From NCBI GenBank assembly GCA_015523565.1, contig WAKA01000126.1, positions 1 to 61,379 of the forward strand: DNA of 61,379 nucleotides, in the 5' to 3' direction. This stretch comes from Candidatus Heimdallarchaeota archaeon (GTDB taxonomy: Archaea; Asgardarchaeota; Heimdallarchaeia; Heimdallarchaeales; Kariarchaeaceae). Numbering within the stretch: the first letter of the stretch is position 1; the number at the start of each line of letters is the position of its first letter. Below, in pieces: positions 1 to 9,730 of the stretch. The notes under the pieces are model-generated. The model was not told where the DNA came from. It saw nothing but the letters and a program-made list of their open reading frames with translations, and ran no database searches. The position numbers and the translations under genes are program-made.

Positions 1-392
1 TGCCTAAACTTCCCAAAGAGGAAATAAAAGAGCTGTTTGAAATAATCAAAAACGGCAATCCCAGCGATAAGGTTCGAGCGGTTCAGCGCTTGGGAAGGAT
101 ACGGAGGGAAGAATGTGTTGAGCCACTTCTATATGCCTTGAAAGACGAATATTATCTTACCCGAATGGTTGCAGTTCAAAGCCTTTCTTGGATTGCTGAT
201 GAACGAATGATTGACCCATTAATTGAAATCCTTCTTCATGATGAGAATCCCAAAGTTCGTTTTCAGGCCGCAGAGGCACTAGCCCCCTTAATTCAGGATC
301 ATCCAAAAATTCTGTCTGCTTTCAGGAAAGTGGAAGTCAATGGGTTGGACTTGCCAGAATTCAAGGATTTAATCAAAACTGTCTTATCATAG
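1..392 (+). CDS. HEAT-repeat protein (5' end at window edge)
   Basis: The frame is open from base 3, and the first two bases are TG, so the start codon is probably an ATG whose A lies just outside the window. The product is about 130 residues of paired helices typical of HEAT/PBS-lyase-like repeats, with motifs such as CVEPLLYALKDE, MIDPLIEILLHDE and NPKVRFQAAEAL. Such repeats usually bind proteins. The next gene begins 2 nt downstream, so this looks like the first or an early gene of the mutS-mutL unit. No catalytic motif is seen and the partner is unknown. Confidence 0.8.
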   Translation, partial: PKLPKEEIKELFEIIKNGNPSDKVRAVQRLGRIRREECVEPLLYALKDEYYLTRMVAVQSLSWIADERMIDPLIEILLHDENPKVRFQAAEALAPLIQDHPKILSAFRKVEVNGLDLPEFKDLIKTVLS

Positions 393-394
393 CA

Positions 395-1345
395 TTGAAA
401 CTTAAAAGTATGGTATTTTATTTTCTCAAGCTTAATTGGGAAGGGATTCCTCCACACCCCTATATCCTTGTTGCTGATGAAACGGGAAAAATAGAAAAAA
501 GAGAGCTGATACATGGCGAAACCATTAATTTGAAAATCAATGATCTGGGTTTTTGTATTGGCACAGAATTAGATAGGGGGGTGTGGATATCATGTCAAGA
601 AAACCAATCTCGACATGGCAAGACAAAACGAGATCACCCGAATGAAGTCACTCAGGGAAACCAATGTTCCCTTTGTCTTTCAGAAGATTTCTTTTCATGC
701 AGGAAAATCTGTACTGGTAATTTTTGTAATCCCTCATCTCAAAAAGCATTTGACCTATGCCAACCTGCCGAAACCGCGGTTTACTTGACCAAAATTGGAG
801 ACAAGAACAAAGTTGGTGTTTCCCTTAATCCTCTGAAGAGATGGGTTGAACAAGGAAGTGATTTTGCCACATGGGTTATCAAACTCCCAGGTTTGGAGGC
901 AAGGAAGGTTGAACATGAAATCTCAGGGGCATTTAACTTCAGTTTGCAAGTCAGCTCAAAATACAAGTCCAGTCAATTGCATCAAAAAATGGATGGCAAA
1001 TCATTAGAGGAACTTGAAATGGCTATTGAAGCGGTAAAACAAACTGGCACTGCTATTGCAAAGGAAAGGGGCAAACCTGTTGTGGTCAATCCCGATCCTA
1101 CCTTTCAGTCGCTTTCAAAATATTATGGGGATTTGGATGCAATCTCTCGTCCTGTCCAGGAAATTAAGATCGATAGGGGTGTTGAAATCGGAGGTAAGAT
1201 AATTGCCATAAAGGGGCCATTAATCGTAATTGAAAAAAATGGCTACTTTTTCAGTGTCAATTCTAAAAAATTAAGTGGATGCAGTTTTACTGAAATTGAA
1301 AATGCAAATGTCAAAACTCAATTTTCACTGGATGATTGGTTTTGA
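395..1345 (+). CDS. DUF2797 family protein, Cys-rich, GIY-YIG-like core
   Basis: A 316-residue protein starting at TTG 395, or at ATG 410, five codons in. Residues 91-122 hold a cysteine cluster (C91, C94, C102, C106, C111, C122) of the DUF2797 kind, probably a metal site. It is followed by AVY (128-130), KVGVS (139-143), R149 and downstream glutamates, an order that resembles the GIY-YIG nuclease core. The family assignment is by recalled pattern; nuclease activity is inference. The gene follows the HEAT protein by 2 nt and precedes mutS by 46 nt, so co-transcription with mismatch repair genes is likely. Confidence 0.75.
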   Translation: MKLKSMVFYFLKLNWEGIPPHPYILVADETGKIEKRELIHGETINLKINDLGFCIGTELDRGVWISCQENQSRHGKTKRDHPNEVTQGNQCSLCLSEDFFSCRKICTGNFCNPSSQKAFDLCQPAETAVYLTKIGDKNKVGVSLNPLKRWVEQGSDFATWVIKLPGLEARKVEHEISGAFNFSLQVSSKYKSSQLHQKMDGKSLEELEMAIEAVKQTGTAIAKERGKPVVVNPDPTFQSLSKYYGDLDAISRPVQEIKIDRGVEIGGKIIAIKGPLIVIEKNGYFFSVNSKKLSGCSFTEIENANVKTQFSLDDWF

Positions 1346-1391
1346 AAAAATACAAAGCTCTATTAAGTTCTAATCAAACACTGAAAATGCA

Positions 1392-4148
1392 ATGGAAAAG
1401 AAATGGATAACCCACACGCCCATGATGAGACAATGGAGTCAAATGAAAACAGATTTGGGCGAGGATGTCATTCTTTTTTGCCGAATTGGCGATTTTTATG
1501 AGCTTTTCTATGAAGATGCAGAAATTGGTGCACGAGAACTGGATATTGCTTTAACCTCCCGAAAAATAGGAAATTCCGCTCACCCGCTCGCGGGTGTACC
1601 TGTTAGGAGTATAGATTCATATGTAAGCAGACTCGTTTCTAAAGGATATAAGGTTGCCATTGCAGACCAATTAGAAGACCCCAAAGCAGTAAAAGGGGTT
1701 GTTAAAAGGGGCATCACAAGAATTGTAACAAGGGGAACTATTGTTGATGAATCTCTCTTGAACGCGGGAAAAAACAACTACATCGCCTCTATTCTGGAAG
1801 TAAAAAGCAGATCTGGAAAGGAATTTGGTCTTGCAGTTGCAGACCTGTCTGTAGGTGACTTTTTTGTTAAGGAATTCAAAGGGCCTGATGCAGAAACATT
1901 GCTTAAATATGCTCTTGACATTACTTCCCCCGTAGAATTTGTTTATCCTGACCAGATGGAGGATCGTATTAAAGTTTACTTGAATGATGACATAAAATCA
2001 GAATATACTTTAACGGCTCGTCCTGATTTTTGGTTCGACCCTGTTGAGGCTACAGAGGTTTTATGGACTCATTTCAATGTCAGTTCGTTGAAAGGCTATG
2101 GTATCGAAGATCAAAGCATTGCTGCCCGAGTAGCTGGCGCTCTTTTGAGATATCTGAAAGAAACACAGATGAGACCTATTAGTAATATAACAAAAATGCA
2201 AATTCTAAATCTTAGCAATGTCATGATGCTTGATAAAAATGTGTTGAGAAGTCTAGAGGTCTTTGAAAATACTTTGGACCGTAGTGAAGTCGGCACCTTG
2301 GTTGAACTCATGGACAATACGGCTACAGCTATGGGAAGCAGACTATTGCGAAGATGGTTGGCGGCTCCTCTTGTCGATCCGAAAGAAATTTTGAAAAGAT
2401 GGTCTATTGTAGAAAAACTTCTTGAATCAGAAATTGAACAGCACTCATTACGCTCAATTTTGCAATCAATCCATGACATCGAAAGAATTGCGACAAGGAT
2501 TTCATTGAAACTTGTTCGTCCAGCAGAACTTATTAAATTAAAGGAGTCATTAAGTTTTCTCCCCCAGATTACTGCAATTCTAGATGAAATCCGCACTAAT
2601 CCTGGAATAAATGACCTCCTTGAAAATTTTGATACCTTGGAGGATATTCATGAATTTCTTTCAAAATGGATCTATCCTGAACCTGCGGCTTCTCCCTCTG
2701 ACGGTTCAGTCATTGCTTTTGGTGTCAACAGCCGTCTTGATGAACTTCGGAAAATCCTTGAAGAAGGTGAAAGATGGGTAAAACGCTATGAGGAAGAACA
2801 AATAAGGAAAACTGGAATCACTTCACTTAAGGTTAAACAAAATAGACAATTGGGATATTACATTGAAGTTACAAGAAAAAACACAAGCAAAGTGCCATCC
2901 CATTATGTCAGCAGGCAGGCGATGGTCAATGCTGTCAGGTATGTTACTGATGAACTTAAGCAATGGGAGAGCAATATTCTCAATGCAGAAATTGAGATTG
3001 TCGAGTTGGAAAATGAATTGTACTCAATGGTTCTTGAGAATCTGGGTAAGCACTTCGAACGAATTCACGAAACAGGACAAAAGCTTGCCTACATAGATTG
3101 CCTATCAAACTTTGCGTATCTTGCTTCTACAAATAACTATTCAAAACCAGAGCTTGTAGATGGCACTTCATTGCTTCTTCAAGGCGGTCGTCATCCTGTA
3201 ATTGAATCTTTCCAAAACTCACAAGCATATGTCCCAAATGACGTTCGGCTTGACAAGATTAACAATCAACTTTTAATCATCACGGGACCAAATTACAGTG
3301 GTAAAAGTTCATTGCTACGAATGGTTGCTTTGAATATCATAATGGCCCAAACAGGTTCATTTGTTCCCGCGAGCAATATGAAACTTGGAATATTTGACAG
3401 GATATTCACAAGAATCGGTGCCTCTGATAATCTAATAGCAGGTCAAAGCACTTTCATGGTTGAAATGCTTGATGCGGCAAACTTTGTGAACAATTCCACA
3501 AATCGATCACTAATCATCGCGGATGAAATTGGTCGCGGGACATCAACCTATGATGGGTTGGCAATTGCATGGGCAATAGCTGAATATCTTCACAATTCTG
3601 AGAAGAAACCATTGACAATGATTGCTACACATTATCACCAACTTTCAGAATTGGAAGGGTATCTGGAAAGGGCGAAAAACTATCATTTCCAAATCAGCTT
3701 TGATGGGGAACGCCCAATTTTTAATCATAAACTATTCCGAGGAAGTTCTGACAAAAGTTTTGGCGTTGAGGTTGCAAAACTTGCTGGACTTCCACTAGAC
3801 CTGATTGTACGAGCAAGGTTCATATTGTCTATTTTGGAATCACAAGCTTCAACCATTGAAATTGAACAAATCGACACCTCCGTTGCCAATAAAATAAAGG
3901 TTGCAACAGAATTGGAGGAACAACAGGCAAGTTTGGCTTCTTGGATTGATGCAGATCCACCTTCCCAACCAAAGAAAAAGGAATCTTCTCAGAAGAGAAA
4001 AGAGAAAAAAACAACTGTCCTGCAATTGACACCCAACCAATTAGAAGTAATTGAAACGATCAAAAGCATTTCAATTGAAAATCTGACTCCAATTCGTGCA
4101 CTTCAATTAATGGAGGAACTGAAAAATCTTCTGATGAGGGACGAATAA
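1392..4148 (+). CDS. mutS: DNA mismatch repair protein MutS
   Basis: 918 residues, full length for bacterial-type MutS1. The N-terminus carries the mismatch-reading motif GDFYELF (F35, E37), after TPMMRQW. The ATPase core has a Walker A of form GPNYSGKSS (632-640), where GPNMGGKST is usual, then STFMVEM, DEIGRGTSTYDG (D711, E712) and the ATHYHQL histidine. A lysine-rich linker near 860-875 precedes the C-terminal dimerisation helices (TPIRALQLMEELKNLL). It overlaps mutL by one base. MutS recognises mismatches as a dimer and recruits MutL. In archaea this pair is patchily distributed and usually viewed as acquired from bacteria. Confidence 0.97.
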   Translation: MEKKWITHTPMMRQWSQMKTDLGEDVILFCRIGDFYELFYEDAEIGARELDIALTSRKIGNSAHPLAGVPVRSIDSYVSRLVSKGYKVAIADQLEDPKAVKGVVKRGITRIVTRGTIVDESLLNAGKNNYIASILEVKSRSGKEFGLAVADLSVGDFFVKEFKGPDAETLLKYALDITSPVEFVYPDQMEDRIKVYLNDDIKSEYTLTARPDFWFDPVEATEVLWTHFNVSSLKGYGIEDQSIAARVAGALLRYLKETQMRPISNITKMQILNLSNVMMLDKNVLRSLEVFENTLDRSEVGTLVELMDNTATAMGSRLLRRWLAAPLVDPKEILKRWSIVEKLLESEIEQHSLRSILQSIHDIERIATRISLKLVRPAELIKLKESLSFLPQITAILDEIRTNPGINDLLENFDTLEDIHEFLSKWIYPEPAASPSDGSVIAFGVNSRLDELRKILEEGERWVKRYEEEQIRKTGITSLKVKQNRQLGYYIEVTRKNTSKVPSHYVSRQAMVNAVRYVTDELKQWESNILNAEIEIVELENELYSMVLENLGKHFERIHETGQKLAYIDCLSNFAYLASTNNYSKPELVDGTSLLLQGGRHPVIESFQNSQAYVPNDVRLDKINNQLLIITGPNYSGKSSLLRMVALNIIMAQTGSFVPASNMKLGIFDRIFTRIGASDNLIAGQSTFMVEMLDAANFVNNSTNRSLIIADEIGRGTSTYDGLAIAWAIAEYLHNSEKKPLTMIATHYHQLSELEGYLERAKNYHFQISFDGERPIFNHKLFRGSSDKSFGVEVAKLAGLPLDLIVRARFILSILESQASTIEIEQIDTSVANKIKVATELEEQQASLASWIDADPPSQPKKKESSQKRKEKKTTVLQLTPNQLEVIETIKSISIENLTPIRALQLMEELKNLLMRDE

Positions 4149-5947
4149 TGGGATTAATCAAGGAAATTCCTCCAAACCTAGTTCGAAAAATTGCTGCAGG
4201 GGAAGTGATTACTCGCCCTGTAGATATAATCAAAGAGCTTATCGAAAACTCCATTGATGCTGATTCGTCAAAAATCAATGTGGTATTTGAAAATGGAGGC
4301 ATAGATCGAATAATCGTTGAAGACAATGGTTCGGGCATTCCAAAGGAAGATGTGGAATTTGCATTTAAACTACACACTTCAAGTAAGATAGATGAAAACA
4401 AGCTCTTTTCAGTTCCAACCTTGGGTTTTAGAGGGGAGGCGCTCTCGTCAATTTCCATCGTGTCAAAAATTAGGTGCAAAACCAGATATCATAAAGAGGA
4501 AGAAGGAACAGAATTAATCTTGGAAGCAGGAAAAGTAATCAAGAAATCCCCAATAAAATTCTCTCAAGGTACTAGGATGGAAATCACGGGTTTGTTTCAT
4601 AATGTCCCCGCTCGCCGCAAATTCCTAAAAAGCCCCCAAACAGAAAAAAGGCAAATTGTCACAGTCTTTACTCATTTTGCATTGATGTACCCCTCCATTC
4701 ATTTCATTCTTATGGAAATCAAAAATGGTAGACAGACCAAAGTTCTGGAAAGTCCATCTAGGTCCAAATTCTTATCTGTGGTCTATGATGTCTTGGGCGC
4801 CGATATTGCATCAAATCTGATTCATGTGGAAGGAAATGCAGGTCGATGGGCTGTTGACGGGTTTGTTTCAATTCCATCATATATTAGAAAAGACAGAAGC
4901 CAACAATTTGTTTCTGTCAATGGTCGCATGGTAAGACATTCAGATATCAATAAAACCATTGAAGAAGCATATGGCTCAAGATTACTCAAAGGAAACCATC
5001 CAATTATCATAGTAAAGTTAGAGGGAGAACATGAGTGGGTTGACTATAATGTTCATCCACAAAAGCTTGAAATTCGGTTTTCTGCTTCTGATCCCATATT
5101 GTTTGAATTAAAGGAATTAATAAGCCAAACACTTGATGCCAGTTCCGAACTTCCCAAATTGGACAGGAAAAAAGCTCCAAAGGTAAAAGAGACCCCTGAA
5201 ATTGCTTCAAATGAAACAACAAAAATAGGTGTTGCAAAACCTGTTGTTGAGACAACTTCATCGTTTACGCAAATGTCTTTGTCAGATACAATGTCTTTGG
5301 AAAAAGCATCAAAGAATTCCAAGTTGCCTGTAGCAGCAGAAGTCAAAGGTGGCTTTAGAATACTAGGGCATATAATGAAGAAATTCGCGTTAATAGAAAA
5401 AGATGATGAATTGTGGGTGATGGATGTTCATGCATCTGATGAGCGGGTAAAATTCGAACAATACGAATCAATGAAGAACAGACTAGTGATGTCTCAGTCT
5501 CTTTTATCTCCTGTTCGTTTCAACCTTACCGAAAATGATCGTTCCGCTTTAATTGAACATTTGGAACCGCTAAAAAAATTTGGATTGGAAATTTCACTTG
5601 GTGAACGCTCAGAAGTACTGGTTCATAGTGTTCCTGTTTATTTTGATCAGGATATAACAAGAGATAGCCTCAAAAGCCTGTTGCTTGATTTCTCTGCCTA
5701 TGTTCAAGAATTTGGAGACAAACGGGTCAATACCCCTCTTGACAGTATTGAATATCGCGTTGTCGCAAGACTGGCTTGCCATGGTGCAGTTAGGTCTGGC
5801 TATCATGTAAGTGATGCAAAAATTGCGGAGATCCTAAAAAATCTCATGAAATGCAAAAATCCATGGACATGTGCGCACGGGCGACCAACAATTTTAAGAA
5901 TAGATCTAGGTACGATCGAAAGTTGGTTCAAAAGAACTGGTCAATAA
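4148..5947 (+). CDS. mutL: DNA mismatch repair protein MutL, endonuclease type
   Basis: 599 residues; the ATG overlaps the mutS stop (TAATG). The N-terminal GHKL ATPase shows KELIENSIDA (E30), EDNGSGIP (D59) and TLGFRGEALSS. A low-complexity linker spans about 325-395. The C-terminal domain keeps the metal-dependent nicking motif as DVHASDERVKFE (426-437), plus ACHGAVRSG (C544) and CAHGRP (575-580). It is therefore predicted to nick DNA like MutL of bacteria lacking MutH. No clear PCNA- or clamp-binding peptide was found. Its stop abuts the stop of the convergent regulator. Confidence 0.96.
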   Translation: MGLIKEIPPNLVRKIAAGEVITRPVDIIKELIENSIDADSSKINVVFENGGIDRIIVEDNGSGIPKEDVEFAFKLHTSSKIDENKLFSVPTLGFRGEALSSISIVSKIRCKTRYHKEEEGTELILEAGKVIKKSPIKFSQGTRMEITGLFHNVPARRKFLKSPQTEKRQIVTVFTHFALMYPSIHFILMEIKNGRQTKVLESPSRSKFLSVVYDVLGADIASNLIHVEGNAGRWAVDGFVSIPSYIRKDRSQQFVSVNGRMVRHSDINKTIEEAYGSRLLKGNHPIIIVKLEGEHEWVDYNVHPQKLEIRFSASDPILFELKELISQTLDASSELPKLDRKKAPKVKETPEIASNETTKIGVAKPVVETTSSFTQMSLSDTMSLEKASKNSKLPVAAEVKGGFRILGHIMKKFALIEKDDELWVMDVHASDERVKFEQYESMKNRLVMSQSLLSPVRFNLTENDRSALIEHLEPLKKFGLEISLGERSEVLVHSVPVYFDQDITRDSLKSLLLDFSAYVQEFGDKRVNTPLDSIEYRVVARLACHGAVRSGYHVSDAKIAEILKNLMKCKNPWTCAHGRPTILRIDLGTIESWFKRTGQ

Positions 5948-7096
5948 CTATTGATTGTTATTGTTTGACATTCTCGATTCCAATAGTACCTTTAATTCAG
6001 TCTCAAATCCCAAAGTTTTGAGTGTAAGGGGTAAAAAGTCATATTCCTTGATATATCTAATATTTTGGATGCTCATTGTATATGTCTTTGGTTCATCGAT
6101 TATGTAATCATGTTTCAAATAATATCTCATCAATTCATCATGTGCATTGTTGAATTCCTCAAAACTCCGATGAGCGGAGATAATAAACCCGTCCAAATTT
6201 TTGGAAACATAGAAGAAAGGCGCTAACAGATTTCTCACCATTTCTGCAGCTTCCTGCCTTTGTCTCATTGTGGTTCTGGGATTGAATTTCCTGTAAGAAA
6301 ACACTAAGATTTTCATTCCCAGCTTTTGAAGGTCTGGTACCGCTCTTGGGAAACAAATGTTTTGTGCAAGGAATTTTCTTTTGGCATTTGCAACAGTGTT
6401 TCTTGAAACTCCCACCTCTTCTGCAATTAATGTATCCGATTCTTCAGGGAATTGGACAAGACCAGTCAAGACTTTCTTCTCTGCCTTTGTTAATTTGACA
6501 GGCTTGACCTTTCCAGTCGGTATTGTTTTTCTTTTCTCATAAGGTTCAGAGGCAAATCCAAATGTTTTTGCAACTAAACTCTCATAATCCATGAATGCAC
6601 GAATTCTCGTAATTTCAAATGGAAAGTGAACAACGTCCATTCCATTCTTGTCCAAAAATTTATTGTCAGAATACAGTTGAATGAACTTCTCTTGATTCTT
6701 TGCATATTCCGTAAGGTTCTTGCTGGCAGACAAATTGAATGCCTTGTTCGACTCACTGGCAATATGGAAATCCTCAACAAAAGATTGAAGCAAGTTCTTT
6801 GCCACTCGCATTCTTTCCTCTATGGTTGTAAATCGGTTCAAATGCCCATGCATCGCCACCAAAAGTTCCAATCCAATCTTTGGAAAATTCGGTACATAGT
6901 ACCGCTTGTAATATCCATTTTCCTTCAATCGTGTCTTAATGGAGGAAAAGGTGGACTTTTTCATGCCAATCTGTGAATGAACTGCTTGATCTGTTAAATC
7001 TGGCCATTTGATCAATGAATGCAAAACTCTTGCTTCATTTTGACTCAATCCGCTTACGCGATCTTCATTTAGGCTCCATTCATCATATCTCTGCAT
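5948..7096 (-). CDS. Transcriptional regulator with two Lrp-like HTH domains
   Basis: About 382 residues from ATG 7096; an in-frame GTG at 7153 would add a hydrophobic, unlikely extension. The protein is a tandem duplication. Each half has an Lrp/AsnC-like winged helix (ARVLHSLIKWPDLTDQAVHSQIG near 20; KKVLTGLVQFPEESDTLIAEEVGVS near 210), followed by a domain beginning with a similar LGLELLVAMHG or LGMKILVFSYR strand. This build suits a DNA-binding sensor acting as an internal pseudo-dimer. It is transcribed away from the 7.4-12 kb gene block and convergently with mutL. The ligand is unknown. Confidence 0.8.
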   Translation of the reverse strand: MQRYDEWSLNEDRVSGLSQNEARVLHSLIKWPDLTDQAVHSQIGMKKSTFSSIKTRLKENGYYKRYYVPNFPKIGLELLVAMHGHLNRFTTIEERMRVAKNLLQSFVEDFHIASESNKAFNLSASKNLTEYAKNQEKFIQLYSDNKFLDKNGMDVVHFPFEITRIRAFMDYESLVAKTFGFASEPYEKRKTIPTGKVKPVKLTKAEKKVLTGLVQFPEESDTLIAEEVGVSRNTVANAKRKFLAQNICFPRAVPDLQKLGMKILVFSYRKFNPRTTMRQRQEAAEMVRNLLAPFFYVSKNLDGFIISAHRSFEEFNNAHDELMRYYLKHDYIIDEPKTYTMSIQNIRYIKEYDFLPLTLKTLGFETELKVLLESRMSNNNNQ

Positions 7097-7396
7097 AGTA
7101 TACAACGGAATTAGGTAGTTGATCTTAAAAAACGTTTTGAAAATTTTCACCAATCCAAAATCTGGAAAAATTCTTAATTTAGGTGTAGATTCTTACCGTG
7201 TACGCATAGTAATGGGATTTATAATGTAGTGTAAATTGTCGTGTTTGATCCTTTCGTTTTACAATATTCCTAATTGCCATTGTAAATCCAACTTAAATTC
7301 ATCCCTTTTAAAATTAATGAATTTTGTTTTTCATAATTCCAAATTTATTGACTTCAAGAAGAAAGACTTAAGGGAGTCATTGCTAATTAAGACATA
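7097..7396. other. Intergenic region with divergent promoters
   Basis: Three hundred AT-rich bases between the divergent double-HTH regulator and the gene at 7397. A TATA-like stretch (gacttaagg, 7365-7373) lies about 28 bp before the GTG at 7397. No RNA gene, repeat or long inverted repeat was noticed; autoregulation of the HTH gene from here is only a guess. Confidence 0.5.
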
Positions 7397-7990
7397 GTGT
7401 CTTCAGAAATAAGAAGCTTTATTCGCCAAATTGAAAAATGGGTTGAAACCGATCCTGAAAAGGCATTGTCAGAGGGAATTACAGCAATTCAAAAAGAAGA
7501 TAGACTATTCAATTTTGAAGGGTCATATATCATTGCATCAAAACTTGCAGAAATTCTTGAACAATTGGGTGACAAAACGAGAGCTGCCAAAATGGCGGGA
7601 ATTGCGGCTATTAGAGCAACATTTCTGAACAATCCAATCGAGGAAAAAAAATCTTTGGCAAAATTGGATCCCGAAAGACCAATTTCATTGTTTGCTAATT
7701 CTATTGTAGATGGGAAAGGGGACGATAGTCACAAACACTACTACTTGCTTGAATTGGAACAGCAATCCCTTTGGGGGGATTTCAAAAAACTTACCCCTTT
7801 ACCGTTCATTGATTTTGAAAATGCCGATGAGGCAAAAATGATTTTGGAGGATTATTTTCCAAATGCAATCTATCATTTGCATATGATTGAAAGAAATACA
7901 CATCAAAAAAGGAGAATAGATATCCCCGTTGGACAGTTGGAGGAATTGGACGTAATTGAAACAGTTCGAACGGTTATAATTAAAATTTAA
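7397..7990 (+). CDS. Hypothetical protein, 197 aa
   Basis: Starts with GTG 7397, about 28 bp after a TATA-like box, so a leaderless message is likely. The first 90 residues are helical, with a TPR-like character (ALSEGITAIQKEDR; SYIIASKLAEILEQLGDKTRAAKMAGIAAI). The second half is mixed alpha/beta (FIDFENADEAKMILEDYF; RRIDIPVGQLEEL). No signal peptide or membrane segment. I do not recognise the family. It heads a block of unrecognised genes in the same direction. Confidence 0.7.
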   Translation: MSSEIRSFIRQIEKWVETDPEKALSEGITAIQKEDRLFNFEGSYIIASKLAEILEQLGDKTRAAKMAGIAAIRATFLNNPIEEKKSLAKLDPERPISLFANSIVDGKGDDSHKHYYLLELEQQSLWGDFKKLTPLPFIDFENADEAKMILEDYFPNAIYHLHMIERNTHQKRRIDIPVGQLEELDVIETVRTVIIKI

Positions 7991-8030
7991 GAGTAAAGAA
8001 AAAGCATGCTGTCAATCCAGATGCACAATA

Positions 8031-8040
8031 AATTTTAAGG
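8031..8040 (+). promoter_or_regulatory. TATA-like box for the gene at 8062
   Basis: Sequence aattttaagg, centred about 27 bp before the ATG at 8062. This spacing predicts transcription starting at or next to the A of the start codon. Confidence 0.6.
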
Positions 8041-8061
8041 TTGAAAACAGTGTGATATTGA

Positions 8062-9687
8062 ATGAGCTTTGGCAAAAAACCATTGGGCAAGGCAATTTGG
8101 GGTACAACAACCTATCGAGTTCTATTAGAGACTTCCTCACAAGCATTTACAGAAGACATGACTGGTACACTTACGTTATATGAAAGAAGATGGGTTTCTC
8201 AACGTGCAGACTTTGAAAGTAGGAGTGAAATGATAAATGCTCTTCGAGAAATGTGGGAATCCTCATTAAGACAAGGGATTATACAGGATGCAAGATTTGC
8301 AAGATGGTTAGAGGAATATCTAAATGAAATTGGTATTGCTGTAGAATACGAAGATGTCTTAAAAGCAGTAAAAGGGGAAAAGTCAGATGTGGAAAAGTCT
8401 CATCTTTCTCCTGATGAGCTTGTTGAAGTATTAGGCAACGAAAAAGAGATGAAAGATGAGGAATTGAAGGAAATTTCAGAATCTTTTGATGGGATTGTCA
8501 CGACAGGTGTTTCTGTTGGATTTAATAGGGAAATTGCTATAGAGGAAACAGAAGAAATCCTTAGCACTCTAGTTGAAAAATATAAAACAAAGGCAAGGCT
8601 AACAACTTCTACAATTGTAAAATTCAAGGATCTTCAGGGTGAAGAAAGAACTATCCAATCAGAGGCGCCCATTATTTCTTCGCCTACAATTGGGGCAATG
8701 GTTCTCACAAGGGATTTTGTCAATTCATTCGGTTCCGAAATAGATTATTTGGAAATGGAAATTGTAATTCCATATGAATATGAAATCCACAATTTTATTG
8801 TCGATGGATCACTTTCTCGAATTGCAGAAATTGAAACTCCTGATGGTGTTCTTGTTAAGTGGAAATGCGAAAAACTCAAACCAGGGCAAAAGGTAGGGCT
8901 TACATATCACTTACTCCCCCGTATTACTCGAACAATTATCATTCAAACTCCCAAGATGGCCCAGATATTTCGGGTCTATGAAAAAATTGAGAAAAACAAT
9001 GGCTTGTTTGTAAGTGAGACCAAAATCAGTAATCCAACTTCTGAAACTATCTCTTCTGTTGCAGTTCTCGACCAAATTCCTCGATTTTTGAGCATAAGCC
9101 ATTCTTCTCCCCCCATCAATCCTCCATTGGCAACCACAAATGTAACGGAAGACAATTTTGAAGTCAATTGGTTATTTCAGAACCTGGCGCCAGATGGTTC
9201 ATTGGAAATACAGTATGAGCTACAAGAACGGCCTTATGTTGTGAGAGACATATATCTTGTCAAGACTCCAGAATCTGTTCCGATATTGGAAGGGCTCAAA
9301 ATAACGAAACCACTGAAAAGACAATCTGGTTATGGGGTTATCTTTGGATGTAGGGGTCTAAGACCAATTAATGAGCCAATAACAATTATTGATGAGCTTC
9401 CCAAGCACATGAGTGTTTCAATCATTGACATGACTTCCGGAGACATGTCTGTAACTGAAGAACGGGGTCGAATCCTTGTTAAATGGGAGCTTGAAAGATT
9501 GGAAAAAGATAAGGAGGAATTTGCATATCTCCGCTATAAATCAGAGGAAACATATGAGAATACCTCCCTAAACATTATGATAAAGGAAAATGAACCTGAA
9601 AGAATATTGGATTCGGAAACCAATAGGAAAGTTGATTCCATTGTTCTACCCCATAAATTCATAGAAGAGGTGGATACGCAATTCTGA
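8062..9687 (+). CDS. Cytosolic protein with repeated beta-sandwich (DUF11-like) domains
   Basis: 541 residues without signal peptide or membrane helix. The N-terminal 110 residues are mixed, followed by an acidic helical stretch (about 110-165). The rest is three or so beta-rich modules with phrases typical of DUF11/Ig-like domains, such as SNPTSETISSVAVLDQIP, WLFQNLAPDGSLEIQY and VKWELERLEKDKEEF. A similar architecture recurs in the protein at 31094. DUF11-like modules are usually extracellular, so an intracellular version is odd. A scaffold or binding role is inferred. The assignment to a fold is by pattern only. Confidence 0.65.
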   Translation: MSFGKKPLGKAIWGTTTYRVLLETSSQAFTEDMTGTLTLYERRWVSQRADFESRSEMINALREMWESSLRQGIIQDARFARWLEEYLNEIGIAVEYEDVLKAVKGEKSDVEKSHLSPDELVEVLGNEKEMKDEELKEISESFDGIVTTGVSVGFNREIAIEETEEILSTLVEKYKTKARLTTSTIVKFKDLQGEERTIQSEAPIISSPTIGAMVLTRDFVNSFGSEIDYLEMEIVIPYEYEIHNFIVDGSLSRIAEIETPDGVLVKWKCEKLKPGQKVGLTYHLLPRITRTIIIQTPKMAQIFRVYEKIEKNNGLFVSETKISNPTSETISSVAVLDQIPRFLSISHSSPPINPPLATTNVTEDNFEVNWLFQNLAPDGSLEIQYELQERPYVVRDIYLVKTPESVPILEGLKITKPLKRQSGYGVIFGCRGLRPINEPITIIDELPKHMSVSIIDMTSGDMSVTEERGRILVKWELERLEKDKEEFAYLRYKSEETYENTSLNIMIKENEPERILDSETNRKVDSIVLPHKFIEEVDTQF

Positions 9688-9730
9688 TTGGTAATTACGT
9701 ACCCTTTTAATTGTTGTAATTAATAATAAT

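Noticed and set aside
3285..3560. MutS being an MSH5-like (meiotic) protein because of its Walker A.
   Set aside because: The N-terminal mismatch motif and neighbouring mutL show a repair MutS.
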